The notes: generated from the sequence alone by a model not told the origin. 64,000 nt of DNA from CS4-C045 sp963844115 (GCA_963844115.1 CAWJNN010000049.1:35868-99867), one strand, 5' to 3'; shown: positions 25,900 to 35,417, counted from the first letter of the stretch. Program-made: numbers and translations.

Positions 25900-26991
25900 C
25901 TAATCGTTCTTGTCGGAATCAGGCTCACGAATCAGGGGCTCCATGACCTTGGTGTTTCGCTCAACCGCCAGGATGATCGTCTGTTGTTCAACACCATTCT
26001 TGCTGGTTGCGACCACAGGAATCACTTGACGCTTGTCTGGAAACGCCATCCGGACCGTAAAGGTTCCATCCTCGCGCATTTCGATAGGCTCGCCGCGAAA
26101 CGTCAAATGCGAATCTGGCGAAGTTAACCCATAGACGATCAGTTCGGCTTCCACATTGAAGTCCATCTTCTTCCGACAGCGACCAAGACTCTCGGCCCCG
26201 TTGCCAAATCGCGTGACCAGCGGAGTTCCCATCGGACGTCGTAGCCGCTCTTCGAACAACTCGCGCAGTTCCCCAGCCGAGCCATTCGGATTATCACCGC
26301 CGCTCATCGCATAGATCTTGTCGCAGTTTTCGGCCACATCCTTCCAGTTCTGGTCAAGTTCGTCGTAGGAGCTTGGCGGTGGCGTGGCGACGACATTGCT
26401 GCGGGCAATCGCATGAAAACGTTCATCGGTCGCCATGTATCCAATCTCGGCACGGAATTTACCGGGAGGATCGCTGACATCCACGTACCACGTATTCACT
26501 CCACCGTGGATATCAATCACCCGCACAGCCCGTTCGACGGTGCCTGTCTCGGGTACCGCCAACAGCCGCAGCACCGGTCGAGCTGTGTGCCAGTGTTCGC
26601 CCAGGGCAGCCGCGGCGCGCTGCACACTCTTGCTCTTCAGCTCCCAGGAGACTTGCAGCCAAAAGGGGCCACGAACCATGGCCACCAGACGGTCGCGTGA
26701 CGACGATCTCCGACCATCTTGATCGTTGCTCAGCAGCTTCAATAGCCGCTGAGCGGACTGAAATCGCTTGATGTGCTTTGGTTTTTCCCGACGATGGACC
26801 GGTACGACTTCCCGCGACGATCGTTGCACGTTGCTCGACCCCGTTTTCCGTCGCGATTGCGACCGGGCAGTTCGGACTAACGCACGAATCAGGTCTTCCT
26901 TGCGCATTGCGTGCCAGCCCGAAACGCCGTCTTTTTTGGCCATTTGGCCCAATTCTTTCACATTCAGGGAACGTAGAGAGGCCGGGGTCAT
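25900..26991 (-). CDS. DUF4912 protein with Rho-N/SAP-like N-terminus
   Basis: A 363-residue soluble protein. The first 45 residues (SLRSLNVKELGQMAKKDGVSGWHAMRKEDLIRAL) form a Rho N-terminal/SAP-like helical nucleic-acid-binding motif. A basic linker follows, then the DUF4912 domain (DRLVAMVRGPFWLQVSWELKSKSVQRAAAALG...RVIDIHGGVNTWYVDVSDPPGKFRAEIGY) and a C-terminal part with FRMAFPDKRQVIPVVA-like strands. DUF4912 proteins are widespread in planctomycetes and have no established function; nucleic acid binding is inferred from the N-terminus. It is divergent from the ATP synthase operon. Confidence 0.85.
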   Translation of the reverse strand: MTPASLRSLNVKELGQMAKKDGVSGWHAMRKEDLIRALVRTARSQSRRKTGSSNVQRSSREVVPVHRREKPKHIKRFQSAQRLLKLLSNDQDGRRSSSRDRLVAMVRGPFWLQVSWELKSKSVQRAAAALGEHWHTARPVLRLLAVPETGTVERAVRVIDIHGGVNTWYVDVSDPPGKFRAEIGYMATDERFHAIARSNVVATPPPSSYDELDQNWKDVAENCDKIYAMSGGDNPNGSAGELRELFEERLRRPMGTPLVTRFGNGAESLGRCRKKMDFNVEAELIVYGLTSPDSHLTFRGEPIEMREDGTFTVRMAFPDKRQVIPVVATSKNGVEQQTIILAVERNTKVMEPLIREPDSDKND

Positions 26992-27683
26992 AGAGCATAC
27001 CTCGCAGCCGTATTCGTTACTTCAAGACGAGCTTCAAGACGAGACGGCGTTGTTCTTGTGGACGCCATCCGTGACGGGGCGCAAAAGCGCTAATTGTCAA
27101 GCGGGACGGTCCGTGGCCGCGCGAAGGGCAGGAAACTGGGGCAGATACGTGGCAGCCTCCAAAGATTTGAAGGCCCTCGGTTGGGATGAATTCGAGGAAT
27201 CGAACCTTACCGAACCGGCCGCCGGTACCTGACGAATGTATCGACTTTGATACATTTGAGTCTAATTGGGATTAGTTATTTGGCAACTGCTTCACCACGG
27301 TCGCGTCGAACACAGCCGAAGACCTACTTCGTTAGGCGTTCTCACAGCAGCACTTACAGCACCAAAACTGTGCGAGGTCGAGTTAATAGGCACCTCCGCC
27401 ACGAATCGGCAAATACAAGGACTTCACGACCGTAGGCGAATCGCCCCGATTTCCTGGCGCTCGTCGATGATCAGAAGCGTTATGTTCAGTGACCAGGTGA
27501 GCAGCTGGCCGAAGCCGACGACCATTCGGCCATCAAGCGGGTTACCATCAGCAAATTGTTTAGTTGACCGGCTATTTCGTATTGATTAGATTGTCGACCT
27601 TGGAATTGCGAAAGGCTACGCTCCCTGCCGTCGAAACGGCGTTTTTGAACTTAGTTCAGGGGGCGTTACGCGACGCGTAGCTT
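26992..27683. other. Intergenic upstream of the atp operon
   Basis: A 690-base gap between the DUF4912 gene and the atp operon. It presumably contains the operon promoter, but I cannot point to firm -35/-10 elements. A few short frames are present without protein-family features. No RNA gene was recognised. Confidence 0.5.
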
Positions 27684-27905
27684 GTGACGAATCCCTCCGA
27701 CGATCGGTCTGCGGTGGCCAAAGCGATGGCGTGGGCCGCTCGCGTGATGACCATCTCCATCGAGATGGTTTTGCCCGGCGTTTTGGGCCTGTGGTTCGAC
27801 AACCTGTTGGGTACTAAGGTCCCATTCACACTGCTGGGGTTCGCCGGAGGTTTGACGTTCGCCATCTGGCATCTCTTAAAGATGACCGGGGTCAAGAAAA
27901 AATAG
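27684..27905 (+). CDS. ATP synthase accessory protein, AtpZ-like
   Basis: A 73-residue protein with two membrane helices (AWAARVMTISIEMVLPGVLGLWFDNLLG and FTLLGFAGGLTFAIWHLL), matching the small ATPase_gene1/AtpZ family at the head of many atp operons. AtpZ with AtpI has been linked to Mg or Ca transport and to assembly of the c-ring. It begins with GTG at 27684 and lies 37 bases before the next atp gene. It is the first gene of the operon. Confidence 0.8.
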   Translation: MTNPSDDRSAVAKAMAWAARVMTISIEMVLPGVLGLWFDNLLGTKVPFTLLGFAGGLTFAIWHLLKMTGVKKK

Positions 27906-27942
27906 AAATGGTGCCCGGTTACCATTCAACGCGGTCCGAAAC

Positions 27943-28365
27943 TTGAATACAAACGTAACGCCAACCAGCCTCCCAGATCAGTTGATGACCTACTGCCTCT
28001 ATGCGATCGCGGGTTTTGTCATGGTTGCGCTAACGGTGTTCGCCGGGTTGACTGGCGGTAGCGCAGGTCTGACGGCGTGCCTGATCGCGGCCCTGGTTTG
28101 CATCGCCGGAGCCGTTGCCGGCGATTCGATCGGTCGGTTATTCAAGGACCCGAAACAGGCCGGTATCTATAGCCTGCTGGGCATGCTTCCCCGTATGGCG
28201 ATACCGCTGGCATTCTGCATGGTCGTAGTTTATTCCCGTGGATCCCTTTTCGAAGCCGGTCTGGTCCACTACACGCTTGTGATTTATCTGGTATTGCTCG
28301 CCGTCAGCACGGTGACGATGACACGCCGCATGGCCGCATCCAGCCAGCGTGGCGAGGATCTATAA
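27943..28365 (+). CDS. atpI: ATP synthase protein I-like (AtpI)
   Basis: A 140-residue membrane protein with four hydrophobic segments (AIAGFVMVALTVFAGL, GLTACLIAALVCIAGAVAG, MAIPLAFCMVVVYS, LVIYLVLLAVSTVTM), fitting the AtpI/small-subunit slot before atpB. The start is TTG at 27943. AtpI helps c-ring assembly in other bacteria. Sequence similarity to AtpI is weak, so the assignment rests mainly on size, topology and position. Confidence 0.65.
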   Translation: MNTNVTPTSLPDQLMTYCLYAIAGFVMVALTVFAGLTGGSAGLTACLIAALVCIAGAVAGDSIGRLFKDPKQAGIYSLLGMLPRMAIPLAFCMVVVYSRGSLFEAGLVHYTLVIYLVLLAVSTVTMTRRMAASSQRGEDL

Positions 28366-28368
28366 GTC

Positions 28369-29259
28369 ATGGCCGACCCACATAGCGACCCTTTGGATCC
28401 GGAGGTTCTATTTCACCACGTGCAGGACAGCACGTATTTTGAATTCCCACAAGCATTGGGCGGGAAGCTGGAAATCCCGCAGCCTTTTCAGCTGTCGTCT
28501 CCGATCATTCCGGCAATTCCGGACAAACACTTCGAGGCTTTCGACCTGACGATCACGAAGTTCATGGTCCTTGAGTTGATCGCCGCGGCATTATTGATCA
28601 TTATCTGCGTCCCGATTGCTCGGCGTTTGTTCAGTGGTCAGCCGCCGAAGGGACGATTGGCGAATCTGTTGGAGGCAATATTGCTTTTCATTCGCGACGA
28701 TGTGGCGCGGCCAGCCATCGGAAAACATGATGCAGATCGCTTCCTGCCGTTTCTCTGGACAATGTTCTTTTTCGTCCTTGCCTGCAACCTGCTTGGCCTG
28801 GTGCCGTGGGCGGGGTCGGCTACCGCCGTGCTCGCCTGCACCGGCGTCCTGGCTCTCTCATCATTTGCCGTCGTATTGGGCGCCGGCATGTCGAAAATGG
28901 GGACTGTTGGATTCTGGAAGGCACAGGTTCCGCACATGGACCTACCTTTCGTTCTGGCAATTTTCCTGTTGCCGATGATCTTCCTCATTGAAATCTAGGG
29001 CTGTTCATCAAACATGGCGTTCTCGCTGTTCGTTTAATTGGCCAACATGCTCGCTGGTCACTTGGTCCTTGCGGTCTTGTTGGCGTTTATCGCAGCTAGC
29101 GCATCGACGCCGCTCGCGTGGTACGTAGGTGTCGCGTCGGCGAGCGTGATTGCCGCAACGGCCTTGATGTTATTGGAATTGTTTGTCGCTTGCTTACAAG
29201 CTTACATTTTCACGTTTCTCACCGCATTGTTTATTGGCATGGCGGTCCATCCGCACTAG
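28369..29259 (+). CDS. atpB: ATP synthase subunit a (two compensating frameshifts)
   Basis: Fo stator membrane subunit of 296 residues when read through. The frame hits TAG at 28996-28998; adding one base near 28995 gives ILGLFIKHGVLAVRLI, and removing one G near 29040 returns to the frame ANMLAGHLVLAVLLAF. The rescued block RLIANMLAGH contains the essential Arg equivalent to E. coli aArg210, which is lost without the correction. The N-terminus PHSDPLDPEVLFHHVQDSTYFEFP is planctomycete-like. The two indels cancel, so total length stays a multiple of three. They are most likely sequence errors, because an intact operon surrounds them. Confidence 0.85.
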
Positions 29260-29315
29260 CGGAACCATGTTGAAGAAAACAATGTAATTCGGATTTAACA
29301 AAGGAGACTCAAATC

Positions 29316-29687
29316 GTGACCCGTGTTCTGATAACTGGAGCATTGATTTGCTTGACATGTATTCTTGTATTACCGTCGTCAGGTTTCGCGGATGACGCAG
29401 AAGCCGGCGGGGGAGCCGGCGTGGCGTTGGCCCAAGGCGGCAGGCTCGGGTTTTTCGATGAACTTCGGCGAGGCTTCGGCGCCGGTATCGTTCTGCTGGG
29501 AGCTGGCTTGGGTATCGGCCGGATCGGATCTGCGGCGGTTGAAGGAATGTCTCGCCAACCGGAGGTCGCTGGTAATATCCAGACCGCGATGATCATTTCA
29601 GCAGCACTCATCGAAGGTGCAACGTTCTTCGCCCTCATCGTTTGTATGCTTTCAACGACTAGCGATCAGGTGCGCTCGAAAAACTAG
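29316..29687 (+). CDS. atpE: ATP synthase subunit c with N-terminal extension
   Basis: A 123-residue proteolipid of the rotor ring. Two helices carry the glycine motif GAGIVLLGAGLGIGRIG and the ion-binding Glu in ISAALIEGATFFALIV. No Ser/Thr follows that Glu, which suggests protons rather than sodium. Unlike the usual 70-90 residues, it begins with a signal-like leader (LITGALICLTCILVLPSSGFADDAEAG) that is probably cleaved or forms an extra helix. It starts at GTG 29316 with AAGGAG eight bases upstream. Confidence 0.9.
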   Translation: MTRVLITGALICLTCILVLPSSGFADDAEAGGGAGVALAQGGRLGFFDELRRGFGAGIVLLGAGLGIGRIGSAAVEGMSRQPEVAGNIQTAMIISAALIEGATFFALIVCMLSTTSDQVRSKN

Positions 29688-29698
29688 TGAGGTTGTTT

Positions 29699-30286
29699 AT
29701 GAGCAAACTGTTGTCCGAACGCTCATTTTTCGTCGTCTGGTTCAGCCTGGGCGTCGTATCGATTCCCAAGGTCGCCATGGCCGCGGACCCGCTGGCGGTC
29801 GACGTCGATCTGGCCATTTGGACCGCCGTTGTGTTTCTGCTCACGTTAGTGATTCTGTCGAAGTACGCCTGGAGGCCAATCGTCGAAGGCCTCGAGCGCC
29901 GTGAAAAGGCCATCGCGGAAAATATCGCCACGGCCGAGAATGCGGCCGACGATGCTCGCAAGCTGACCTCCGAGTACGAAGCCAAATTGGCGGGAGCCGC
30001 CGATGAGGTTCGCGCGATTATCGAGGAAGCGCGACGTGACGCTGATTTCACAGGTCAGCAGATCGTCGCGAAGGCGCAGGCGAAGGCGACAGAGGAAGGC
30101 AAGCGTATGCTGCGCGAAGTCGAGACCGCCAAGGAAGCCGCCTTAAACGAAATTTTCGACAGTTCCGCCAATTTGGCGGTCAATCTGGCCGGCCGGATTG
30201 TCGGACGTGAATTGACGCCTGGCGATCACACGCGTTTGGTTGAAGAAGCCCAAGGTAATTTTACGGCCTCGAAATCGCACGCCTAA
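29699..30286 (+). CDS. atpF: ATP synthase subunit b
   Basis: Peripheral stalk subunit of about 195 residues. It has an N-terminal signal-like segment ending AMA, a single membrane helix (DLAIWTAVVFLLTLVILSKY) with the conserved downstream WRPI, and a long coiled coil rich in Ala, Glu and Lys. ATG 29699 is preferred over an overlapping GTG at 29687 because GAGG is spaced well from it. It directly follows atpE. Confidence 0.88.
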   Translation: MSKLLSERSFFVVWFSLGVVSIPKVAMAADPLAVDVDLAIWTAVVFLLTLVILSKYAWRPIVEGLERREKAIAENIATAENAADDARKLTSEYEAKLAGAADEVRAIIEEARRDADFTGQQIVAKAQAKATEEGKRMLREVETAKEAALNEIFDSSANLAVNLAGRIVGRELTPGDHTRLVEEAQGNFTASKSHA

Positions 30287-30334
30287 CTCGCAACACGATA
30301 ATCCACAACAATTTATTCTGTATTATTCTGGACC

Positions 30335-30961
30335 ATGGCTGCATCCAAACGAAAAATCAACGTGCTGGACCAACAGGTCGGCACTGTCTATTCCAAGGCG
30401 TTGTACGACGCAGCCGATGCCAAAGGTCAGATCGAAGCAATCGTCGAGGAGTTTGCGTCGCTGTTGAATGACGTCTTGGATGAGGCACCGGGATTCGAAA
30501 AACTGCTGGCCAGCGAAATGGTTTCTGGCGAAGAAAAACGGGATGTGGTTGACCGCGTCTTTCGAGGAAAAGCATCACCGCTGATGCTGAATTTCCTGAA
30601 GGTGCTGTCCACGAATGAACGCCTCGGTTATCTGCGAGCGATCCAGAGTTCGCTGATCGAATTGCACGACACGAGACGCGGTCGGGTACGCGTCGACGTC
30701 ACCACGGCCGCACCGCTGGCCGACGGTGTTGGCGACAAGATCAAGGACCGCGTCCGTTCGATGCTGGGGAGTGAACCGGAACTGGTCACGGCAACGGATC
30801 CTTCCTTGATAGGCGGGATTCAACTGCGCGTCGGAGATACGGTCTACGACGGGTCCGTGAAGACACAGCTACGGCAACTGCGGGCGCAATTTCACCAGCG
30901 GAACGTGGAAGAAATCGAAACAAATCGAGAACGGTTCCAGTTCAAAGAAAACGCTTTATAG
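30335..30961 (+). CDS. atpH: ATP synthase subunit delta
   Basis: A 208-residue stalk subunit that caps the alpha3beta3 head. The N-terminal helical bundle (GTVYSKALYDAADAKGQIEAIVEEF) and the C-terminal OSCP signature (GGIQLRVGDTVYDGSVKTQLRQL) are complete. It ends 128 bases before atpA, in a gap filled by a 26-base tandem repeat. Confidence 0.92.
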   Translation: MAASKRKINVLDQQVGTVYSKALYDAADAKGQIEAIVEEFASLLNDVLDEAPGFEKLLASEMVSGEEKRDVVDRVFRGKASPLMLNFLKVLSTNERLGYLRAIQSSLIELHDTRRGRVRVDVTTAAPLADGVGDKIKDRVRSMLGSEPELVTATDPSLIGGIQLRVGDTVYDGSVKTQLRQLRAQFHQRNVEEIETNRERFQFKENAL

Positions 30962-30965
30962 TCGC

Positions 30966-31075
30966 GCGTCGTGGCGGACCACGGCGCGATTCGAGTCGTG
31001 GCGGGCCACGGTGCAGCTGAGTCGTGGCGGGCCACGGTGCAGCTGAGTTGTGGCGGGCCACCGTGCGGTTAAATG
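30966..31075. repeat. 26/27-base tandem repeat between atpH and atpA
   Basis: Four copies of a unit starting GTCGTGGCGGGCCACGGTGC. Each contains a small palindrome (GTGGCGGGCCAC), so the transcript would form a row of hairpins just upstream of atpA. Confidence 0.9.
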
Positions 31076-31089
31076 ACGGGTAGAAAAAA

Positions 31090-32634
31090 ATGAAATTTCG
31101 AGCTAACGAAATCGCTTCCATTATCCAAAAGGAAGTCGAAAACTACGAATCGCAAATCGACGTTCGCGAAGTGGGCGAAGTGCTGGAGGTCGGTGACGGG
31201 ATCGCCCGTGTCTATGGCCTGAGCGGCGTCATGGCCGGTGAAATGGTCGAGTTCCAGAGTGGCGTGACGGGCCTGGCGTTCAACCTCGAAGAGAATTCCG
31301 TCGGGATCATCATTCTGGGCGACTTTCTGAAGATCAAACAAGGTGATGAAGTAAAGAGCCTCGGTAAACTGCTCTCGGTGCCCGTTGGCGAAGCCGTGGT
31401 CGGTCGCGTGGTGGATCCGCTGGGGAACCCGTTGGATGGCAAGGGACCGATCGTCACCAGTGAAACGCGCCCATTGGAAATCATTGCTCCAGGTGTCTCC
31501 GAACGACAGCCGGTATCCGAGCCGTTACAGACCGGAATCAAAACAATCGATGCGATGACCCCCATCGGCCGCGGCCAGCGGGAATTGATCATCGGCGACC
31601 GCAAAACGGGAAAGACCGCCGTGGCGCTGGACGCCATCATCAATCAAAAAGACTCTGGCGTAAAGTGCTTTTACGTCGCGGTCGGACAAAAGGATTCGTC
31701 GGTGGCGGGAGTCATCGAGGTGTTGCGAGAGCACGGAGCGATGGATTTCACGACCGTCATTGTCTCCGGGGCAAGCGCACCCGCTCCGCTTCAATACATC
31801 GCTCCTTATGCCGGCACCGCGATGGCCGAGTACTTCATGTTCAACGGCGGACACGCGCTGGTGGTTTACGACGATCTCTCCAAACAGGCCCAGGCCTATC
31901 GCCAGCTATCGCTTTTAATGAGGCGACCGCCCGGCCGCGAGGCGTATCCGGGCGACGTGTTCTACTGCCACAGTCGGCTGCTGGAACGGTCGTCCAAGCT
32001 GTCCGAAAAGAATGGTGGCGGTTCGTTGACGTCGTTGCCGATCATCGAAACGCTGGAAGGCGAGGTTTCGGCATACATCCCCACCAATGTCATCTCGATT
32101 ACCGATGGTCAGATCTATCTGCAGCCTGACCTGTTCTTCGCCGGGCAGCGCCCAGCCATGAACGTCGGAATCTCGGTTTCTCGTGTCGGTGGCGCGGCTC
32201 AGATCAAGGCGATGAAGAAGGTCGCCGGTGGCCTGCGTTTGGACCTGGCTGCATTCCGAGAACTCGAGGCGTTTGCCCAGCTAGGTACCGAGCTCGACGC
32301 CGCGACCCAATCCCAGCTCGATCGCGGCTACCGCATGGTCGAGCTACTAAAGCAAGGACAGTACAGGCCGATGCACGTCGTCGACCAGGTGCTGAGTATT
32401 TACGCAGGTACCAGGGGCTATCTGGACAAAATTCCGGTCGAACAGGTCCGCGAGTGGGAAGAGAGTTTCCTGCGATTCATTCGCGAGCAAAAGAATGAAA
32501 TCTGGCAAAAGATCGAGGAATCGCAGGGTCTGGACGACGAAACCGAACAGTTGATCAAAGACTCGCTCGTCGATTTTCAGCGGCAATTCGATAGTCAGAG
32601 ACGAGAAGAAACTGCAGCCGCAGCGATTGCCTAA
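31090..32634 (+). CDS. atpA: ATP synthase subunit alpha
   Basis: A 514-residue F1 subunit with the non-catalytic nucleotide site. Walker A is GDRKTGKT (169-176), the N-terminal region VLEVGDGIARVYGL is conserved, and the visit-site block YDDLSKQAQAYRQLSLLMRRPPGREAYPGDVFY and the arginine finger region (ISVSRVGGAAQ) are present. Length is normal and no disruption is seen. Confidence 0.97.
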   Translation: MKFRANEIASIIQKEVENYESQIDVREVGEVLEVGDGIARVYGLSGVMAGEMVEFQSGVTGLAFNLEENSVGIIILGDFLKIKQGDEVKSLGKLLSVPVGEAVVGRVVDPLGNPLDGKGPIVTSETRPLEIIAPGVSERQPVSEPLQTGIKTIDAMTPIGRGQRELIIGDRKTGKTAVALDAIINQKDSGVKCFYVAVGQKDSSVAGVIEVLREHGAMDFTTVIVSGASAPAPLQYIAPYAGTAMAEYFMFNGGHALVVYDDLSKQAQAYRQLSLLMRRPPGREAYPGDVFYCHSRLLERSSKLSEKNGGGSLTSLPIIETLEGEVSAYIPTNVISITDGQIYLQPDLFFAGQRPAMNVGISVSRVGGAAQIKAMKKVAGGLRLDLAAFRELEAFAQLGTELDAATQSQLDRGYRMVELLKQGQYRPMHVVDQVLSIYAGTRGYLDKIPVEQVREWEESFLRFIREQKNEIWQKIEESQGLDDETEQLIKDSLVDFQRQFDSQRREETAAAAIA

Positions 32635-32684
32635 GTTGGAGTCCCATAGTTGGAGTCCCATAGTTGGAGTCCCATAGTTGGATC
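32635..32684. repeat. 14-base tandem repeat between atpA and atpG
   Basis: Three full copies and one partial copy of GTTGGAGTCCCATA. It is a different repeat from those in the neighbouring atp gaps. Confidence 0.9.
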
Positions 32685-32722
32685 CGCAAGAAATCAGAAA
32701 CAAGTAGTAAGTAAGTAGAACC

Positions 32723-33616
32723 ATGGCCAACCCGCGAGCGCTAGACAAACGACGAAAAAGCGTCCGTAATATCCGCAAGATCACGCGGACCATGGAATTG
32801 ATCGCGACGGCGCGCTTCAAACAGGCCATGGACCGCGCGCATGCGGCGACCGCCTACACGGATCGCATCAAGAAACTGGTGGCCAATTTGGCGAGTCAGG
32901 GACTGCAAGTGACGCACCCGTTGCTGGAACCTCGTGAGTCGACCAATCGAGCAATCCTGCTGGTGCTCACGTCCAACCGTGGCCTGTGCGGCGGATACAA
33001 CGGCAACCTGCTGCGAGCGGCGCATCAGCGCTGGAATGAACTCGGCGAAACAATTCCGCAGCGCGAATTGGAGGTGTCGGGGAAACGCGGTCTCAATTTC
33101 TTTAATTACCGCAAAATCTCCATCAACGAATCGTTCACGAAATTCGAAGACAAGCCGCGGTTCGAAGACGTAGTAACCCTGGCCAACCGATATTTGGACG
33201 ATTACGCCACCGGTCAGTTGGACCGGCTCGATATCGCCTACACCCGGTTCGTCAGTAGCGCACGTCAGATCGCCAGTGTTGAAACCCTCTTGCCGCTTGG
33301 CAGCTTGGACGGCGAACTGGGAACCGAACCCCCGACGGATTCGGCCGCTGGCGAATCGATTTATGAGTTCCTGCCTTCCGCGAAACGCATTTTGGAGGAA
33401 GTCATTCCGACCAGTTTTAAGGTCCGGCTTTTCAAGAGCTTTTTGGATGCGGCGGTCAGTGAACAGATCTCGCGGATGATCGCGATGAAATCGGCGACCG
33501 AAAACGCGGACGACATCATCAAGTCGCTGTCGATGACCTACAATCGCGCTCGACAGTCACAAATCACCGGCGAGCTGCTGGAAGTGATGGGCGGTGTCGA
33601 GGCACTGAAAGATTAG
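32723..33616 (+). CDS. atpG: ATP synthase subunit gamma
   Basis: The central rotor shaft, 297 residues. The N-terminal helix KRRKSVRNIRKITRTMELIATARFKQA, the middle Rossmann-like part with LTSNRGLCGGYN, and the C-terminal helix MIAMKSATENADDIIKSLSMTYNRARQSQITGELLEVMGGVEAL are all conserved. It is intact. Confidence 0.96.
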   Translation: MANPRALDKRRKSVRNIRKITRTMELIATARFKQAMDRAHAATAYTDRIKKLVANLASQGLQVTHPLLEPRESTNRAILLVLTSNRGLCGGYNGNLLRAAHQRWNELGETIPQRELEVSGKRGLNFFNYRKISINESFTKFEDKPRFEDVVTLANRYLDDYATGQLDRLDIAYTRFVSSARQIASVETLLPLGSLDGELGTEPPTDSAAGESIYEFLPSAKRILEEVIPTSFKVRLFKSFLDAAVSEQISRMIAMKSATENADDIIKSLSMTYNRARQSQITGELLEVMGGVEALKD

Positions 33617-33624
33617 CAATAACC

Positions 33625-33722
33625 GTTCCAGCCCCAGAGGGGCGAAATAGGATAGCCCAGGGCGAAGCCCTGGGATTCGGAGTCATGTCCGCGCGTCGCC
33701 CTGAAAGGGCCGAATAGAATTC
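33625..33722. repeat. Palindromic interspersed repeat between atpG and atpD
   Basis: Contains three small hairpins in a row: GCCCCAGAGGGGC, then CCCAGGGCGAAGCCCTGGG (near 33656-33674), then GCCCTGAAAGGGC. This type (the CCCAGAGGGGCGAAA...AGCCCTGGG element) is known as a scattered intergenic repeat in planctomycetes and relatives. Confidence 0.85.
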
Positions 33723-33778
33723 ACACTACTTGGCAATCTACATTCGAAAATAACATCGAAGCCGGGAACAACAAAATC

Positions 33779-35230
33779 ATGGCAACCGCAACTGCAAAGA
33801 ACGTAGGCCGAGTCACTCAAATTATCGGATCGACTTTTGATGCCGAGTTCGCTGAGGATGCCCTGCCCGCGATCTACAACGCTGTAAAGATCGAATCCGA
33901 GCACAAAGGGGTATCGCTCAATCTGACCGGAGAGGTCCAACAACACATGGGCGGTGGACGCGTTCGCTGCGTGGCGTTGGGAAGCACCGACGGCATGATG
34001 CGAGGTCAGGACTGCGTCGACACGGGCAGTCCGGTGACCGTTCCGGTGGGCGAAGAGACCCTGGGCCGCGTCTTCAATCTGCTTGGCGAACCGGTCGATG
34101 GTCGCGGACCGGTGAATGCCCAACAACGATGGCCGATTCACCGAGCTTCTCCGGAAATCAGCAAGCTGTCGACCAGCACGGAACTGTTTGAAACCGGCAT
34201 CAAGGTGATCGACCTGCTGACGCCGTTCGTCCGGGGCGGTAAAGCCGGACTGTTCGGAGGAGCCGGCCTGGGCAAGACCGTAATTCTGACCGAGTTGATC
34301 GCCCGTATCGCCAGTGCTCATGGCGGCTATTCCGTCTTCGCTGGTGTCGGTGAGCGCACGCGGGAAGGAACCGATCTGTGGCTGGAAATGCAGGAGGCCA
34401 AAATCGGCGACACGGGCCGCAGCGTCATCGAGCAAACGTGCATGGTCTTTGGCCAGATGAATGAACCGCCCGGCGCCCGTCTGCGTGTCGCGCTGAGTGC
34501 CCTGACGATGGCCGAGTTTTTCAGGGACACGACCGGTAAGGACACGCTGTTATTTGTCGACAATATATTCCGGTTTTCACAAGCCGGTAGTGAAGTCTCG
34601 GCGTTGTTGGGACGAATGCCGTCTGCCGTCGGTTATCAACCTACTCTCGCGACCGAAATGGGTGCGTTGCAAGAACGGATCGCCTCGACGGATAAGGGAG
34701 CCATTACCTCGGTGCAAGCGGTTTACGTTCCGGCAGATGACCCCACCGACCCTGCCCCGGCGACCGCCTTCGGGCAGCTGGATGCCTTCATTTATCTGGA
34801 GCGATCTATTTCGGAAAAAGGAATCTATCCCGCGATCGATCCGCTGGCGTCCGCCAGCCGTATCCTTGACCCGCAATACGTTGGCGAACGACATTACGCA
34901 ATCGCCAGAAAGGTGCAGACCATTCTGCAACGATATCGAGAGCTGCAGGACATTATTGCCATCCTGGGTGTCGACGAGTTGAGCGAAGACGACCGGACGA
35001 CGGTGACTCGTGCTCGACGAATCGAACGTTTCCTTTCACAGCCGTTCCTCGTCGCGGAAGTATTTACCGGCAAGCCAGGTGAAATCACGTCATTAGAAGA
35101 CACGATTCGCAGTTTTGAGGAAATTTGCTCCGGGAAATGGGACCATCTGCCCGAACAGGCGTTTATGTATGTGGGTGCAATTGAACAGGCCGAAGAACAA
35201 GCAAGGAAGATGGCGGAGAAGGCGAAGTAG
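33779..35230 (+). CDS. atpD: ATP synthase subunit beta
   Basis: Catalytic F1 subunit of 483 residues. Walker A is GGAGLGKT (160-167), the catalytic Glu lies in GVGERTREG, Walker B is LLFVDNIFRF, and the DELSEED motif (GVDELSEDD) is complete. It is intact, between a palindromic repeat upstream and an octamer array downstream. Confidence 0.97.
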   Translation: MATATAKNVGRVTQIIGSTFDAEFAEDALPAIYNAVKIESEHKGVSLNLTGEVQQHMGGGRVRCVALGSTDGMMRGQDCVDTGSPVTVPVGEETLGRVFNLLGEPVDGRGPVNAQQRWPIHRASPEISKLSTSTELFETGIKVIDLLTPFVRGGKAGLFGGAGLGKTVILTELIARIASAHGGYSVFAGVGERTREGTDLWLEMQEAKIGDTGRSVIEQTCMVFGQMNEPPGARLRVALSALTMAEFFRDTTGKDTLLFVDNIFRFSQAGSEVSALLGRMPSAVGYQPTLATEMGALQERIASTDKGAITSVQAVYVPADDPTDPAPATAFGQLDAFIYLERSISEKGIYPAIDPLASASRILDPQYVGERHYAIARKVQTILQRYRELQDIIAILGVDELSEDDRTTVTRARRIERFLSQPFLVAEVFTGKPGEITSLEDTIRSFEEICSGKWDHLPEQAFMYVGAIEQAEEQARKMAEKAK

Positions 35231-35305
35231 CTACGAGGGGAGGAGTGGAAGAGAGAATGGAGTGATCGAATAGTGGAATAGTGACCCGCCAGTACGTAAA
35301 GCGCA

Positions 35306-35398
35306 CGAACATTCCAACATTCCAACATTCCAACATTCCAACATTCCAACTTTCCAACATTCCAACTTTCCACGATTCCACGATTCCAACATTCCATC
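35306..35398. repeat. 8-base tandem array between atpD and atpC
   Basis: About ten copies of ACATTCCA with ACTTTCCA and ACGATTCC variants. It ends about 20 bases before the atpC start codon. The unit is one base longer than the heptamers of the composite elements, but similar in make-up. Confidence 0.9.
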
Positions 35399-35417
35399 CC
35401 TCCACCCTTCCGACGAC

